In this document: piece by piece, positions 51,874-60,680 of the stretch
Numbering within the stretch: position 1 is the first letter of the stretch
Layout of the letters: the number at the start of each line of letters is the position of its first letter
Notes under the pieces: generated by a model
The model's database searches: none
What the model saw: the letters and a program-made list of their open reading frames with translations, nothing else
What the model was told of the DNA's origin: nothing
Origin: Rodentibacter haemolyticus
GTDB lineage: Bacteria > Pseudomonadota > Gammaproteobacteria > Enterobacterales > Pasteurellaceae
DNA length: 64,000 nt
Assembly: GCF_015356115.1 (NCBI RefSeq)
Contig: NZ_CP063056.1
Location: 1,364,001 to 1,428,000 of the forward strand
Direction: 5' to 3'
Position numbers and translations under genes: made by a program

Positions 51874-54833
51874 TGGGTATTAAAATAGGCTTTGAAGTGG
51901 CACATAATATAATAAAAAATGCTTTCAGTAATAAAGAAGCGAATGAGAGGGTGAAAGCGGCACAAGCCTTAGGCGTTGCCGCCAAAGCCTACTCGACTTA
52001 CGCCAATGCAGCAAATGGTGGTGCGTTATTGCGGGTTGAAGCGGGCACGGGCTACAGCCATAGCCGAGAGAGAGTTGAATCGAAACAGGCAGAAGCACAA
52101 GGCAATCAGCTTAATGCACAACATATCCACATTCAATCCCGCCGTGGCGATATTCAAGCGAAGCAAACGGACTTCACCAGCCGAGATGCGGAAGGCAAGC
52201 GGTTAGCGGACAGCAGCATACACCTAAACGCAGCGAAAAACCTCGTGCTTGAATCCGGTCAAAGCACGGCAACACAAAAAGGCAGACAACAAAGCAGTGG
52301 TGTAGAAGTGGGCGCCGGTGCTGCGATAGGTGCTCAAACGGGTGTTTACGTTTATGTGCAAGGCGGCTTTACCAATGCGAAGCAAGATGAACGACATCTT
52401 ATTCAAAACAACAGCCATTTAGACAGTGAAAGTATCCGCCTCAAAAGCGGTGGCAACACCACTTTATCGGGAGCGGTTGCCAAAGGGAAAGCGATTCACA
52501 CCGAGGTGGGCGGCACCTTGAAGATAGAAAGCCGCCAAGATGAACATCACTCGAAAAGCAGCAGTGCAGGCGCAGGCGGACGGATACAGGTGGCACTGGG
52601 AACGGCTTGGGGCGGTAGCGGTTACGGCAATGCCTCAAGCGGAAACTCGAGCAGCAAACAGGTGGTCGAGCAATCGGGCTTATTTGCAGAGGAGGGCGGT
52701 TATCATATTAATGCGAACCACGTAGCGCTTAAGGGTGGTGCGATTGCAAGTACTAATCCGAACAATAGTGAACTGAGAACCAACAGCCTGACGTTTAGTG
52801 ATATCAAAAACGAAAGCCAAAGCCGAGCGGTAAGCGGCAGCATCAGTGCTTCAGCCAACCTCAATAAATTAGGTGGCGTGGAAGCCAAAACCGATGAGGA
52901 AGCCAAACAACAGGCAAAAATCGCTAAACTGACCGGTACGCCACAGAGCAACGGCATTAACCCGACTATCCCCTTATATGCAAGCGAAAGCGACAGCAGT
53001 GTGACCAAAGCGACCTTAACGGAAGGCAAGATTATCTTAAATAAAGACAGCCAACCGACCGAAACCACCGCGAAGGCATTGGGGATAAACACGGAACTTA
53101 GCCAAGCTAATGCACAGACAAAAACAACCTTTGACATCAAACAGAAACTCAAAGAACAGCAAGTGATTGCAGGTGCGGTAGGTAATATGTCGGAAGCGGT
53201 TACGACCTATTCGGAGCAGAAACAAAAAGAAGCTCAAGAGGAAGTCAAAAAGGCAGAAAAGGCATTGACTAAAGCAAAAACCGAAAAAGTGTCAAAAGAG
53301 GAGTTATCAAACTTAACACACGAGTACAACCAGGCAAAAGCCGAAGCCGAAAGTTGGCAGACGGGCGGTTCATCAAAACGCAAACTTGACGCAGCGGTAA
53401 TGACCTTGGGGACGATATTATCGGGAGGCAGTGCAGGTGAAGCTACCATTTCGGCTCTTTCCCCTGAATTGAACGCCAAGATTCACGAATACACCCAAGA
53501 CAGCAAAATGGTGAACTTACTGGCACATGCCACCCTTTCCGCTCTTGAAGCCAAAGCGAGTGGCGGTAATGCACTGGCAGGTGCGGCATCCGGTGTGGCA
53601 GGTGAAGCCAGTGCGATGTTGCTTGCTGAAGCAGTATTTAACAAAACCGCAAGCCAACTCACGGAAGAAGAGCGAAATCTTCTCTCGTTGGCAGGGCAAC
53701 TTTCGGGAGCCTTAGCCGGCAATACCATAGGCAGTAACACCGCTTCCACGCTACAAGGTATGGCTACGGCGAAAAGTGCGGTGGAAAATAACTATCTTTC
53801 TGCTCAAGAAGCAGCACGAAAACGTGATTTAGAGCTTAAAGCTAGAAATGGTACGATAAGCCAATCTGAACAAGAAGAACTATCAGCAATCCATCGTAAA
53901 GATGTTGAAAGCGATAAGGCATTAATTTTAGCTTGTGAAGGTTCACCACTCTCTAGCGAATGTAACATTGAACGTAAAAAATTGGAGAGAGATAAATTCA
54001 GCTATTCTGGAGCGGAATATACCCCAGTCTATGGTTACCCGAGCTATACCAAATACACGGATATTTATTCACAAGATTATGACAAGGTAGCAAATTTTTC
54101 AGAGAGATATGACGTACTGAAAAATGCGAAAGCAAAAGCCGATACTGATTTTTATCGCTACACAGGTATTGATCCGAATTGGTTTGGCAGAGCTGACGTT
54201 GCGAATAATGTCGTTGCCAGTGTTGCGGGTGTAAAACTTTCAGGGACACAGGCAGATAAAGCCTACCAACCTCTCCCTAAAGGAGTAAATTCAAATGAGA
54301 AATTGCCAATTGTTGGTAAGGCGACAGGCTATAAAACAGTTAAAGTGGACTTTAATAAATCCATAATAAAGGGGAGTGATGAAAGCTACATTGTTAATAA
54401 TTTAGAGGCTAATACTAATTATAAGTTAAGTAATGGAACAGCATTTAAGACTAATAATTATGGCTATGTTGAAGAAATATCATATTCTCCAATAGATGTA
54501 AAAATGCCAAGAGATAAGCGACAAACCCAAGTTGGCAAAGAGGGATTACCAACAGATGTTGGAGGTCACATACAAGCTTGTAGTCAAGGTGGTACTTGTG
54601 ATAGATATAATCTATTTCCTCAAGATGCTAATTTTAATAACTCAGCATATAAAGTATATTTTGAGAATGTGGTAGGTAGAGCATTAAAAGAAGGAAAAAT
54701 TGTACATGTGAATACAAAATTTACTCGTAATGATCCTAGTTCAAGTAGACCAGATAAATTGAAGGTATCATTTGAAATAGATGGGAGAAAGTTTACTAAT
54801 GAATTTAAAAATGAAGCAGGAGTGAAAAAATGA
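51873..54833 (+). CDS. Orphan CdiA C-terminal module 1: DNA/RNA non-specific endonuclease toxin
   Basis: 986 aa without signal peptide or TPS domain. Residues ~20-410 copy the CdiA repeat region (identical over 1.06 kb); a different pretoxin domain follows, with VENN at 53781-53792. The toxin end contains TDVGGHIQACSQGGTCDRYN followed by LFPQDANFNNSAY, the EndoNS-type nuclease pattern with catalytic His899. It is followed by a YezG-like gene, the usual partner of such nucleases. The ATG overlaps the cdiI stop (TAATG), so some translation by coupling is possible, but export is not. It most likely serves as a store of an alternative toxin tip. Confidence 0.85.
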   Translation: MGIKIGFEVAHNIIKNAFSNKEANERVKAAQALGVAAKAYSTYANAANGGALLRVEAGTGYSHSRERVESKQAEAQGNQLNAQHIHIQSRRGDIQAKQTDFTSRDAEGKRLADSSIHLNAAKNLVLESGQSTATQKGRQQSSGVEVGAGAAIGAQTGVYVYVQGGFTNAKQDERHLIQNNSHLDSESIRLKSGGNTTLSGAVAKGKAIHTEVGGTLKIESRQDEHHSKSSSAGAGGRIQVALGTAWGGSGYGNASSGNSSSKQVVEQSGLFAEEGGYHINANHVALKGGAIASTNPNNSELRTNSLTFSDIKNESQSRAVSGSISASANLNKLGGVEAKTDEEAKQQAKIAKLTGTPQSNGINPTIPLYASESDSSVTKATLTEGKIILNKDSQPTETTAKALGINTELSQANAQTKTTFDIKQKLKEQQVIAGAVGNMSEAVTTYSEQKQKEAQEEVKKAEKALTKAKTEKVSKEELSNLTHEYNQAKAEAESWQTGGSSKRKLDAAVMTLGTILSGGSAGEATISALSPELNAKIHEYTQDSKMVNLLAHATLSALEAKASGGNALAGAASGVAGEASAMLLAEAVFNKTASQLTEEERNLLSLAGQLSGALAGNTIGSNTASTLQGMATAKSAVENNYLSAQEAARKRDLELKARNGTISQSEQEELSAIHRKDVESDKALILACEGSPLSSECNIERKKLERDKFSYSGAEYTPVYGYPSYTKYTDIYSQDYDKVANFSERYDVLKNAKAKADTDFYRYTGIDPNWFGRADVANNVVASVAGVKLSGTQADKAYQPLPKGVNSNEKLPIVGKATGYKTVKVDFNKSIIKGSDESYIVNNLEANTNYKLSNGTAFKTNNYGYVEEISYSPIDVKMPRDKRQTQVGKEGLPTDVGGHIQACSQGGTCDRYNLFPQDANFNNSAYKVYFENVVGRALKEGKIVHVNTKFTRNDPSSSRPDKLKVSFEIDGRKFTNEFKNEAGVKK
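52031..53093 (+). repeat. 1.06-kb direct repeat, copy in orphan module 1
   Basis: Same sequence and orientation as 48848-49910. Crossover between the copies would remove 3,183 bp (the CdiA tip and cdiI) and fuse CdiA to the endonuclease tip in frame. Confidence 0.85.
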
Positions 54834-55168
54834 ATGAACAATTAGATTTATTGCAGAAAATATATGATGAATTTCATTCATCACGAGAGAGATTTGATTA
54901 TTTGGAGTATACTTATAAATTTAATCCTGATGAGAATTGGGTGGGGACAGAATTATTTACTTCTGAAAATGGTGTGCCAAAAATGATTACCTTGGATGAG
55001 GAGTTAGAGGAAAAAATTCAAGGACTATGTAATGAACTACATATGCTGATGCAAATACATACTGGAGGAGATTGGAGAAAATTAATTTTTACTATAGAAA
55101 ATGGAAAGGTAAAAACAAAATTTATTTATGATGTTCAATCTTGTATGGATCAATTTAAAGAACTTTAG
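54830..55168 (+). CDS. YezG-family (DUF600-like) immunity protein
   Basis: 112 aa, acidic, soluble. It starts 4 bp inside the end of the endonuclease module (ATGA-type overlap), which ties it to that toxin. Features such as FNPDENWVGTELFTSENG, IQGLCNELH and WRKLIFTIENGKVKTKFIYD resemble the DUF600/YezG immunity family, known partner of EndoNS-type polymorphic toxins. Family call by pattern; no search was run. Confidence 0.75.
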   Translation: MNEQLDLLQKIYDEFHSSRERFDYLEYTYKFNPDENWVGTELFTSENGVPKMITLDEELEEKIQGLCNELHMLMQIHTGGDWRKLIFTIENGKVKTKFIYDVQSCMDQFKEL

Positions 55169-55301
55169 ATATGAAGGAAGTATTTCAAAAAAATCTACTG
55201 TCGGAACATGAATATCTGATATAGTCCTTGATAGAGTTCGACTCTGGTTGAGTGTCTAAATATCCATAAAGAATGGATATGCTTATTTTTTAACTTCATT
55301 T

Positions 55302-55370
55302 CCAAGCGGTCAAATTTCTAAAATCTTTTGCAATTTGCAGATTTTTAGTGAAATTAGACCGCTTGTTTTT
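55302..55370 (+). terminator. Terminator built from an inverted pair of Actinobacillus-type uptake signals
   Basis: A 15-bp stem with one mismatch (55304-55318 with 55350-55364), an inner A/T hairpin, then TTTTT. The stem carries CCAAGCGGTCAAATTT and, inverted, ACAAGCGGT (55358-55366). The latter is the core of the Apl-type uptake signal, not the Hin-type used elsewhere here. A smaller palindrome (ATATCCAT / ATGGATAT) lies at 55260-55280. Confidence 0.75.
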
Positions 55371-55401
55371 GTGTTAGCTTTGGTTACTCAACAGGAGTTG
55401 A

Positions 55402-56702
55402 TTGCCAACAAAACAGAAACAACAAGAAGCGGAGAAATGGCAGACTTCGGGCGAACATAAACGCAAAGTGGAGGTGGTAACGACCGCACTTAGTCTCGCC
55501 TTGGCGGGTAAACCAAGTGAAGCCATCGCTGTGGGAGCGGCATCACCGTATGTAAACCAAGCGATAAAAACGCTTACGGAACAAAACGAAGTAGCGAATA
55601 TTGCAGCGCATGTATTATGGGGTGCGATAGAAGCAGAGCTTTCAGGCGGCAAAGTGAGCACAGGAGCAGTCGCAGCCGGTGTCGCAGAGCTGGGTGCAAG
55701 AGCCTTAACGCAAGGCATTTACCAAAAAGAGCCGAGCGAACTTAGCCTTGAGGAAAAAGAACAGCTATTGGAAATCACCAAGGCATTATCTGGTGTTGTG
55801 GCAGGGGCAACCACGAAAGGCAACACAGCGGAAACCTTGAGTGCAGTCAGCACGGGTTCAACGATAGCGAAGAATGCGGTGGAGAATAACTATCTCTATA
55901 ACGGCGAGGTCGATAATTTAGCGAGAGAATTGGCACAAGCTGAAAGAGAGGGGAAAGATACCAAGTCGATTTTTGAGAAGTACGCCAAACTCAGTGAGAA
56001 AAATCGGCAGGCGATTTTATCGGAGTGTGGAGATAACCCAGTGTGCTATCTGCCGCATATTCAAATGATGAATAGTGGCAATGAAGCGGCATATGAACAT
56101 TCCAGTAAGCTAAGATTAACTTCTTATGTCAATGGGTTGAGTTCGGAGATGCAGGTTAAACTATCGGATTTTGTCGAACAAGAGAATGCGAAAACCCGAA
56201 GTCAGTTACCACAGAGTTTGCATTATGCGTCATTAGCATTGGTAGCTGCAGAAGCGATCGGACTAGGCGGGCTTGCTTTAAAAGATAAATTGCCAAAGAT
56301 TTCCTTATCGGGGAAAACGAAATCGTATCCAAGCTCTGGGATGGATAACCACCAACGACAAAACGTGGGGGATGTGGATTATCCTCAGATAGTTGTATCT
56401 AAATCAAAATATCCGGAATCAGCCTTACATATAGAAGAAGCTTTGAAAAATGGTAAGCCAGATATTCTTACAATTGATCGTAAAGGAGCAAAGGCAAGAA
56501 GAAAAGAAGCATTAAAAGATATCCCAATTAAATCTGGATTAGATAGAGATGAATATCCACCTGCCTTATTTAAAGAAGGTGGTGAAGGAGCATCTTTAAA
56601 CATATTAACCCAAGTGATAATAGAGGTTCAGGTAAATGTATTGGTAATCAATGTAAAGATTTAAATGATGGAGATAAGGTTAAGATTATTGTTGAGGATT
56701 AA
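55402..56702 (+). pseudogene. Orphan CdiA C-terminal module 2: NucA/NucB-type DNase toxin, frameshifted near its end
   Basis: The frame opens at TTG 55402 within a copy of cdiA sequence homologous to about 50,100-50,590, with VENN near 55,880. The toxin part shows YPESALHIEEALKNGKPDIL then TIDRKGAKARRKE and DRDEYPPALFKEGGEGA, the NucA/NucB nuclease pattern (Glu384). The reading frame slips near 56,598-56,606: the current frame runs on to 56664 with unrelated sequence. The adjacent frame restores the family ending NPSDNRGSGKCIGNQC and stops at TAA 56700-56702, 2 bases before the next ATG. One inserted or lost base explains this. Not exported as it stands. Confidence 0.8.
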
Positions 56703-56704
56703 AT

Positions 56705-57292
56705 ATGAGCTATTTAAATAAATTAATTAAAATATCAAGTAAAAGTCTTTATCCTATGTATAGTATCAATGAGCAATATATAAAGCTAAAAGATTTGTTT
56801 AGTTATAAAAATGGCTTTGTTGCTTTTGAAGGATGTTTGCGAATTCTACCGCTAGTAGATATAGAAAATGAAAGAACTATTTATTCTTGGAATAAGTTTC
56901 TAAATTTTGAAACTAAAGAGTATATTTTTTTTGGTGATAATGTTCTAGGAGATGGTTTTTGTACATACAAAAATTTATTTTATAAGTATGATTTTGAATC
57001 TGGTGATTTAGAGTTCATGGGAAATACACTAGAGGATTTCTCTAAAGAACTTATAATAAATTACAATTATTATACGGGTTATTCTATTGCAAAACAGTGG
57101 ATGGAAACTCAATCAGTAGTTTCTTTTAATGATGTTTTAATGCCAAAAATACCCTTCATACTAGGGGGGGAGTATAGTATTAATAATTTATACATGAGTA
57201 ATATATATGAGTCAATTCAGTTAAAACAGTATATTTACAATAAAACAAAAGAATCTGAAGATGGAGAAAAGATAAAGCTAACACTAAGTTAG
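56705..57292 (+). CDS. Probable immunity protein of the NucA/NucB module (SUKH-like)
   Basis: 195 aa, soluble, very AT-rich. It begins 2 bases after the frame-corrected toxin stop. The pattern around KNGFVAFEGCLRILPL and FFGDNVLGDGFCTYKN followed by YDFESGDL is reminiscent of SUKH/SMI1-type immunity proteins, but the match is by eye and weak. The role as immunity protein rests mainly on position. Confidence 0.6.
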   Translation: MSYLNKLIKISSKSLYPMYSINEQYIKLKDLFSYKNGFVAFEGCLRILPLVDIENERTIYSWNKFLNFETKEYIFFGDNVLGDGFCTYKNLFYKYDFESGDLEFMGNTLEDFSKELIINYNYYTGYSIAKQWMETQSVVSFNDVLMPKIPFILGGEYSINNLYMSNIYESIQLKQYIYNKTKESEDGEKIKLTLS

Positions 57293-57390
57293 TATTAATT
57301 ATATGAAATGATATGCATTAATATAAGTTGAATGGATAAGGGCAAGATAATAATTAATTTACTTCGAATTTCTAAAACAGGAATTTTAGA

Positions 57391-57915
57391 GTGCAGGGAG
57401 GTTCAGTTGATGCTACTTATGGCTATAAAGTAATCAAAGACTTAAGTGTTAAGCCAAAAGGTAGTGTATTAATGTTACCTGATTACCGCAAGCAGTTAGC
57501 AGAGGCTCGAGCAACGCTTCCTAAAAAACTAAAAGGACAGGGTAATTCAGCCATTGCTCATATTAATATTGAAGGATTGAATACAAAAACTTTGGCTGGG
57601 CATAACCAAGTTGATATCCCAATAGGTAAATTTGTTGGGGAAGGTAAAACGGAGTTTAATTCTTTAATTCTGCCAAACAGAAAAGGGGAGCCGGTGGACA
57701 GAAAGACGGATTCCGAATATAAGATTTTTTCTAACTTAGCTGATCAGTTGGGTTCCAATACTCAAGCTAGAGGGCAGGTTACAATATTTACGGAACGTCC
57801 TGCTTGTCCAAGCTGTTTAGGTGTTGCAGAACAATTTAATAAACGTTATCCAAATATAAAAGTAAATATATTTGATAATAATGGAAAACAAATTAAACCA
57901 TCAGGAGAAAGATAA
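57391..57915 (+). CDS. Orphan CdiA C-terminal module 3: deaminase-like toxin fragment
   Basis: 174 codons from GTG 57391; no VENN or CdiA part remains, so this is a bare toxin tip. The order AHINIEGLNTKTLAGH, RKTDSEYKIFSNLADQLG, GQVTIFTERPACPSCLGVAE, then QFNKRYPNIKVNI resembles zinc-dependent nucleic-acid deaminase toxins: the CPSC pair would bind zinc and a Glu (DSE) would be the proton shuttle. Family call by pattern only. Its last base overlaps the next ATG, as for a toxin/immunity pair. Confidence 0.65.
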   Translation: MQGGSVDATYGYKVIKDLSVKPKGSVLMLPDYRKQLAEARATLPKKLKGQGNSAIAHINIEGLNTKTLAGHNQVDIPIGKFVGEGKTEFNSLILPNRKGEPVDRKTDSEYKIFSNLADQLGSNTQARGQVTIFTERPACPSCLGVAEQFNKRYPNIKVNIFDNNGKQIKPSGER

Positions 57916-58258
57916 TGACTGAAAGAGTTAAATATGGAGAATTAAAACAATGGTTTTTTGAGGATGCTTATTTATGGTGTCAACGTAAGTTTCGCAACGG
58001 AAGCATAAGAAAATGGGAATATAATGAAAGTGAATGGGGGGGCTTTAGATACTTATGAGGGAACATTTGAAAAAACAATAGAAAACTTAATGATATATAT
58101 AATCTTAAGAGCCGGAAGAAATCCTTATGGACATAAAATAGCGTTAAATGATATTGATAAAATATTATCAGAACATAGTTTAAATGAGCTAATTGCCTGC
58201 TTAGAAGAAGAAAAACAAGAATTTCTTTATGATTTAAACTTAGTTTTGAATAAAAAAG
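57915..58258 (+). pseudogene. Broken immunity gene of the deaminase-like module
   Basis: ATG 57915 (MTERVKYGELKQWFFEDAYL) reads to a stop at 58059. A run of seven G (58036-58042) lies just before the break. With six G the frame continues ALDTYEGTFEKTIENLMIYI and LRAGRNPYGHKIALNDID to about LYDLNLVLNKKE, giving an all-helical protein of about 115 residues reminiscent of Imm2-type immunity proteins. The 3' end then runs straight into a scrap of cdiA without its own stop, so the gene is damaged twice. Family call tentative. Confidence 0.65.
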
Positions 58259-58366
58259 AGACAACAAAGCAGTGGTGTAGAAGTGGGAGCCGGTGTTGCT
58301 ATAGGTGCTCAAACGGGCGTTTACGTTTATGCGCAAGGCGGCATTTACCAATGCGAAGCTATAAAC
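58259..58366 (+). repeat. Scrap of cdiA marking the end of the toxin array
   Basis: About 108 bp closely matching cdiA at about 49,102-49,200 and the duplicate at about 52,285-52,383 (from GACAACAAAGCAGTGGTGTA onward), with a few base changes. It is out of frame with the preceding immunity remnant. It is best read as a recombination scar. Confidence 0.85.
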
Positions 58367-58376
58367 TTTCTACAAA

Positions 58377-58410
58377 AAAATCCCCCCTGCATAATTTCAG
58401 GGGGATTTTT
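58377..58410. terminator. Bidirectional terminator between CDI array and autotransporter
   Basis: Stem AAAATCCCCCCTG / CAGGGGGATTTT with an 8-nt loop and A/T runs on both sides, between two convergent units. Confidence 0.85.
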
Positions 58411-58439
58411 GTAACAAAGGATTTTCGGATATTTGTGGG

Positions 58440-60680
58440 TTACCAGCTATACCGATATGTCAACTGTACTTTGTAAGGTTGGTCGAGTTTTTTACCGCTT
58501 GTGAAACCGCCTTCAAGACCGAATCGGTGTTGTCCGAACTGGGCATTTAGGCCTAAGGTGCTTTCAAAACGGCTACCTGTTTCAGCGACATCAAATGCGT
58601 ATTGATTGACACGTACTTGATTGTGGCGGGTTTTCGTTTTCACGCCATTAATTTCGGCATAAGGTTGCATATTCCAGCCGTTGAACCCAATCGTTTTGGC
58701 AACACGTACACCTGCTCGTCCTGTGTAGGCATTCAGGCGATCTTCATCACTTTGTCCTGAAAGGGTTGTCCAGGCAAATTGAAGTTGTGGTGTGATTGTC
58801 CAACCTGCGCCAAGTGTATGAATCCGCCCTACTTCGGTAGAAAGGGTGTAGCCGTGATATTTGCGTTTACCTGTTTCACGGTTTTCTGCTTTCAAACGAT
58901 CATATTTGGCGATGTTATCCCAATAGAAACCGTTATCGGCGAGATAGGTTCCGTAGAGTCCGAATGATTGTCCTTTAACTTTGCCTGAACCATAATCGTT
59001 ATTAAAATCCACATCGGAACGGGCATTGCCGATAAATCCCCCCAAACGGAAATTGTTACTCAGCACAACATCCGCTCCAAGTTGTAGGCTGTGAATATCT
59101 TGCTCAAACCCCGAGGTTTGACTATTTGAGGATGCCGAAAGTGCGGTCAGTTTTGAACGAGAATTTACATTTTTCACCCATACATTGCCTTGTTCACCTC
59201 GTTTGAGTTCGCCTAAGCGGTGGTGTAAATCCGTTAAACCTTGCTCAACAAGGTGTAATTGAGCTTGACGGAGTGAAACCAGCGCGTTAGATTTTTCGCT
59301 TAAAGCACGTTGTGGATTGGCAGGTTCGTTCATTGCTGGCGGCACAATTACAGACGGAATAATCGGCGGTTGCGATGTTGAGTTTTCGCTTGGGGTTGTT
59401 GGTTGAACCGGCGTGTTATTATCTTTTGGTAGTGTAGCCGGTTCGCTAGGAACTTCCGACGTTGTTATAGTCTTTTCACCTGCACGGTTAGAAAGCACCC
59501 AGTTTGTTCCCTCTTTATTCAAGCGATAACGATACGCCCCTGCATCGACATATTCACGATTCAGCAAGCTAAATTGTGCTTCGCCTGTTTGCGTTTCGAC
59601 TAAGGTCACTTTACCGTTTGGGGCGTTGGGTTCATCACCACTATTATGAATATCTAGCCAAAATTGACCGCTGTCTTTGCCTTGAACAATAATTTTGTCG
59701 GATTCTTCATCCGCTAAATTAGTACTTAGAATAAATGTTCCACTTCCTAATAAATTCTCTTTAATTATAAGAGTATTACTAGCTAGGTAATGATATAAAT
59801 CAACTGTACTATTTTGCAATGTGAGATTTGTGATGTATCTTTTATCAACGCCATTTAGTTCCCAAGTAGAGTTGTTATTTAAAATCAAATTAAAATCTAC
59901 TTTAGGGTAATAATGAGAACCAGATAATGTTGAATTTTCCACTGATACATTAACTATTCTATCCTTATCTCTAACATCTGGATCAATATAAATGTAAATT
60001 AGTCTATCGGAAATAATATTAGAATTATTTATTTTTATATCAATATGATCAGAAGGAGCACTAGCCCATTCGTCATGATCTAAAAATACTCTCGAAATGA
60101 TTCTAGAGTTATCAATATTTACTGTGTTCTTTCCATTGTAAGAAATTACTGCTGTACCCTTTTCCCCTTTGATAATTACATTATCTAAATTAAGCGTACT
60201 ATTAGGTTCTAATGTTATAATTGCTCCATTATCAGATCTAACATTAGACAATAGCGTTGAATTTTTTATGGTTGCTACAGAATTTCCTAACGTCAATATG
60301 CCAAAATCTGTATTATTTGTTGTGTGTGCCTGCGTTAATATTGAGTTTTCAATAGATAGGCTAGAATCATTAGCTTTCAGGAAACGTCCAATTCCATCTG
60401 CAGGTGAAAATATATTATCTATATTACCATTAGATGAATTAATTGTAATCTCAGACTCTTTTAATAATAAATCTCCATTTTTTAGGTCTATTGGTAAAAA
60501 ATAACCCATTTGAGGCTCTTTAATTAGAACTTTTTTACACTGTTCTAACGTGTTTTTTCCTTCTAATTCAAGTGGAAATTCACATTTTGTAGCATAAACC
60601 TCAGGAGTATTTAAAACACCTGCACTAAATAACATTACAGATAACGTTGATAACCTCAATTTTTTCATTTCTTTATCCAT
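58440..60680 (-). CDS. Classical (type Va) autotransporter with pertactin-like passenger
   Basis: 746 aa. Signal peptide (MKKLRLSTLSVMLFSAGVLN) begins at residue 5, so ATG 60668 is an alternative start. A passenger at about residues 30-400 is rich in Asn/Ser/Ile beta-helix turns (NSTLLSNVRSDNGAIITLEP) with no serine-protease GDSGS motif. A Pro-rich linker (PTTPSENSTSQPPIIPS) leads to a pertactin-type autochaperone and a 12-strand barrel (about residues 480-746) ending YRYSW. It resembles adhesion/aggregation autotransporters; ligand unknown. It faces the CDI array across a terminator. Confidence 0.92.
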   Translation of the reverse strand: MDKEMKKLRLSTLSVMLFSAGVLNTPEVYATKCEFPLELEGKNTLEQCKKVLIKEPQMGYFLPIDLKNGDLLLKESEITINSSNGNIDNIFSPADGIGRFLKANDSSLSIENSILTQAHTTNNTDFGILTLGNSVATIKNSTLLSNVRSDNGAIITLEPNSTLNLDNVIIKGEKGTAVISYNGKNTVNIDNSRIISRVFLDHDEWASAPSDHIDIKINNSNIISDRLIYIYIDPDVRDKDRIVNVSVENSTLSGSHYYPKVDFNLILNNNSTWELNGVDKRYITNLTLQNSTVDLYHYLASNTLIIKENLLGSGTFILSTNLADEESDKIIVQGKDSGQFWLDIHNSGDEPNAPNGKVTLVETQTGEAQFSLLNREYVDAGAYRYRLNKEGTNWVLSNRAGEKTITTSEVPSEPATLPKDNNTPVQPTTPSENSTSQPPIIPSVIVPPAMNEPANPQRALSEKSNALVSLRQAQLHLVEQGLTDLHHRLGELKRGEQGNVWVKNVNSRSKLTALSASSNSQTSGFEQDIHSLQLGADVVLSNNFRLGGFIGNARSDVDFNNDYGSGKVKGQSFGLYGTYLADNGFYWDNIAKYDRLKAENRETGKRKYHGYTLSTEVGRIHTLGAGWTITPQLQFAWTTLSGQSDEDRLNAYTGRAGVRVAKTIGFNGWNMQPYAEINGVKTKTRHNQVRVNQYAFDVAETGSRFESTLGLNAQFGQHRFGLEGGFTSGKKLDQPYKVQLTYRYSW

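Noticed and set aside
58024..58476. 150-codon frame beginning MKVNGGALD
   Set aside because: Its start is an internal ATG in the wrong frame; the real content is the second part of the frameshifted immunity gene, followed by out-of-frame cdiA scrap and terminator sequence.
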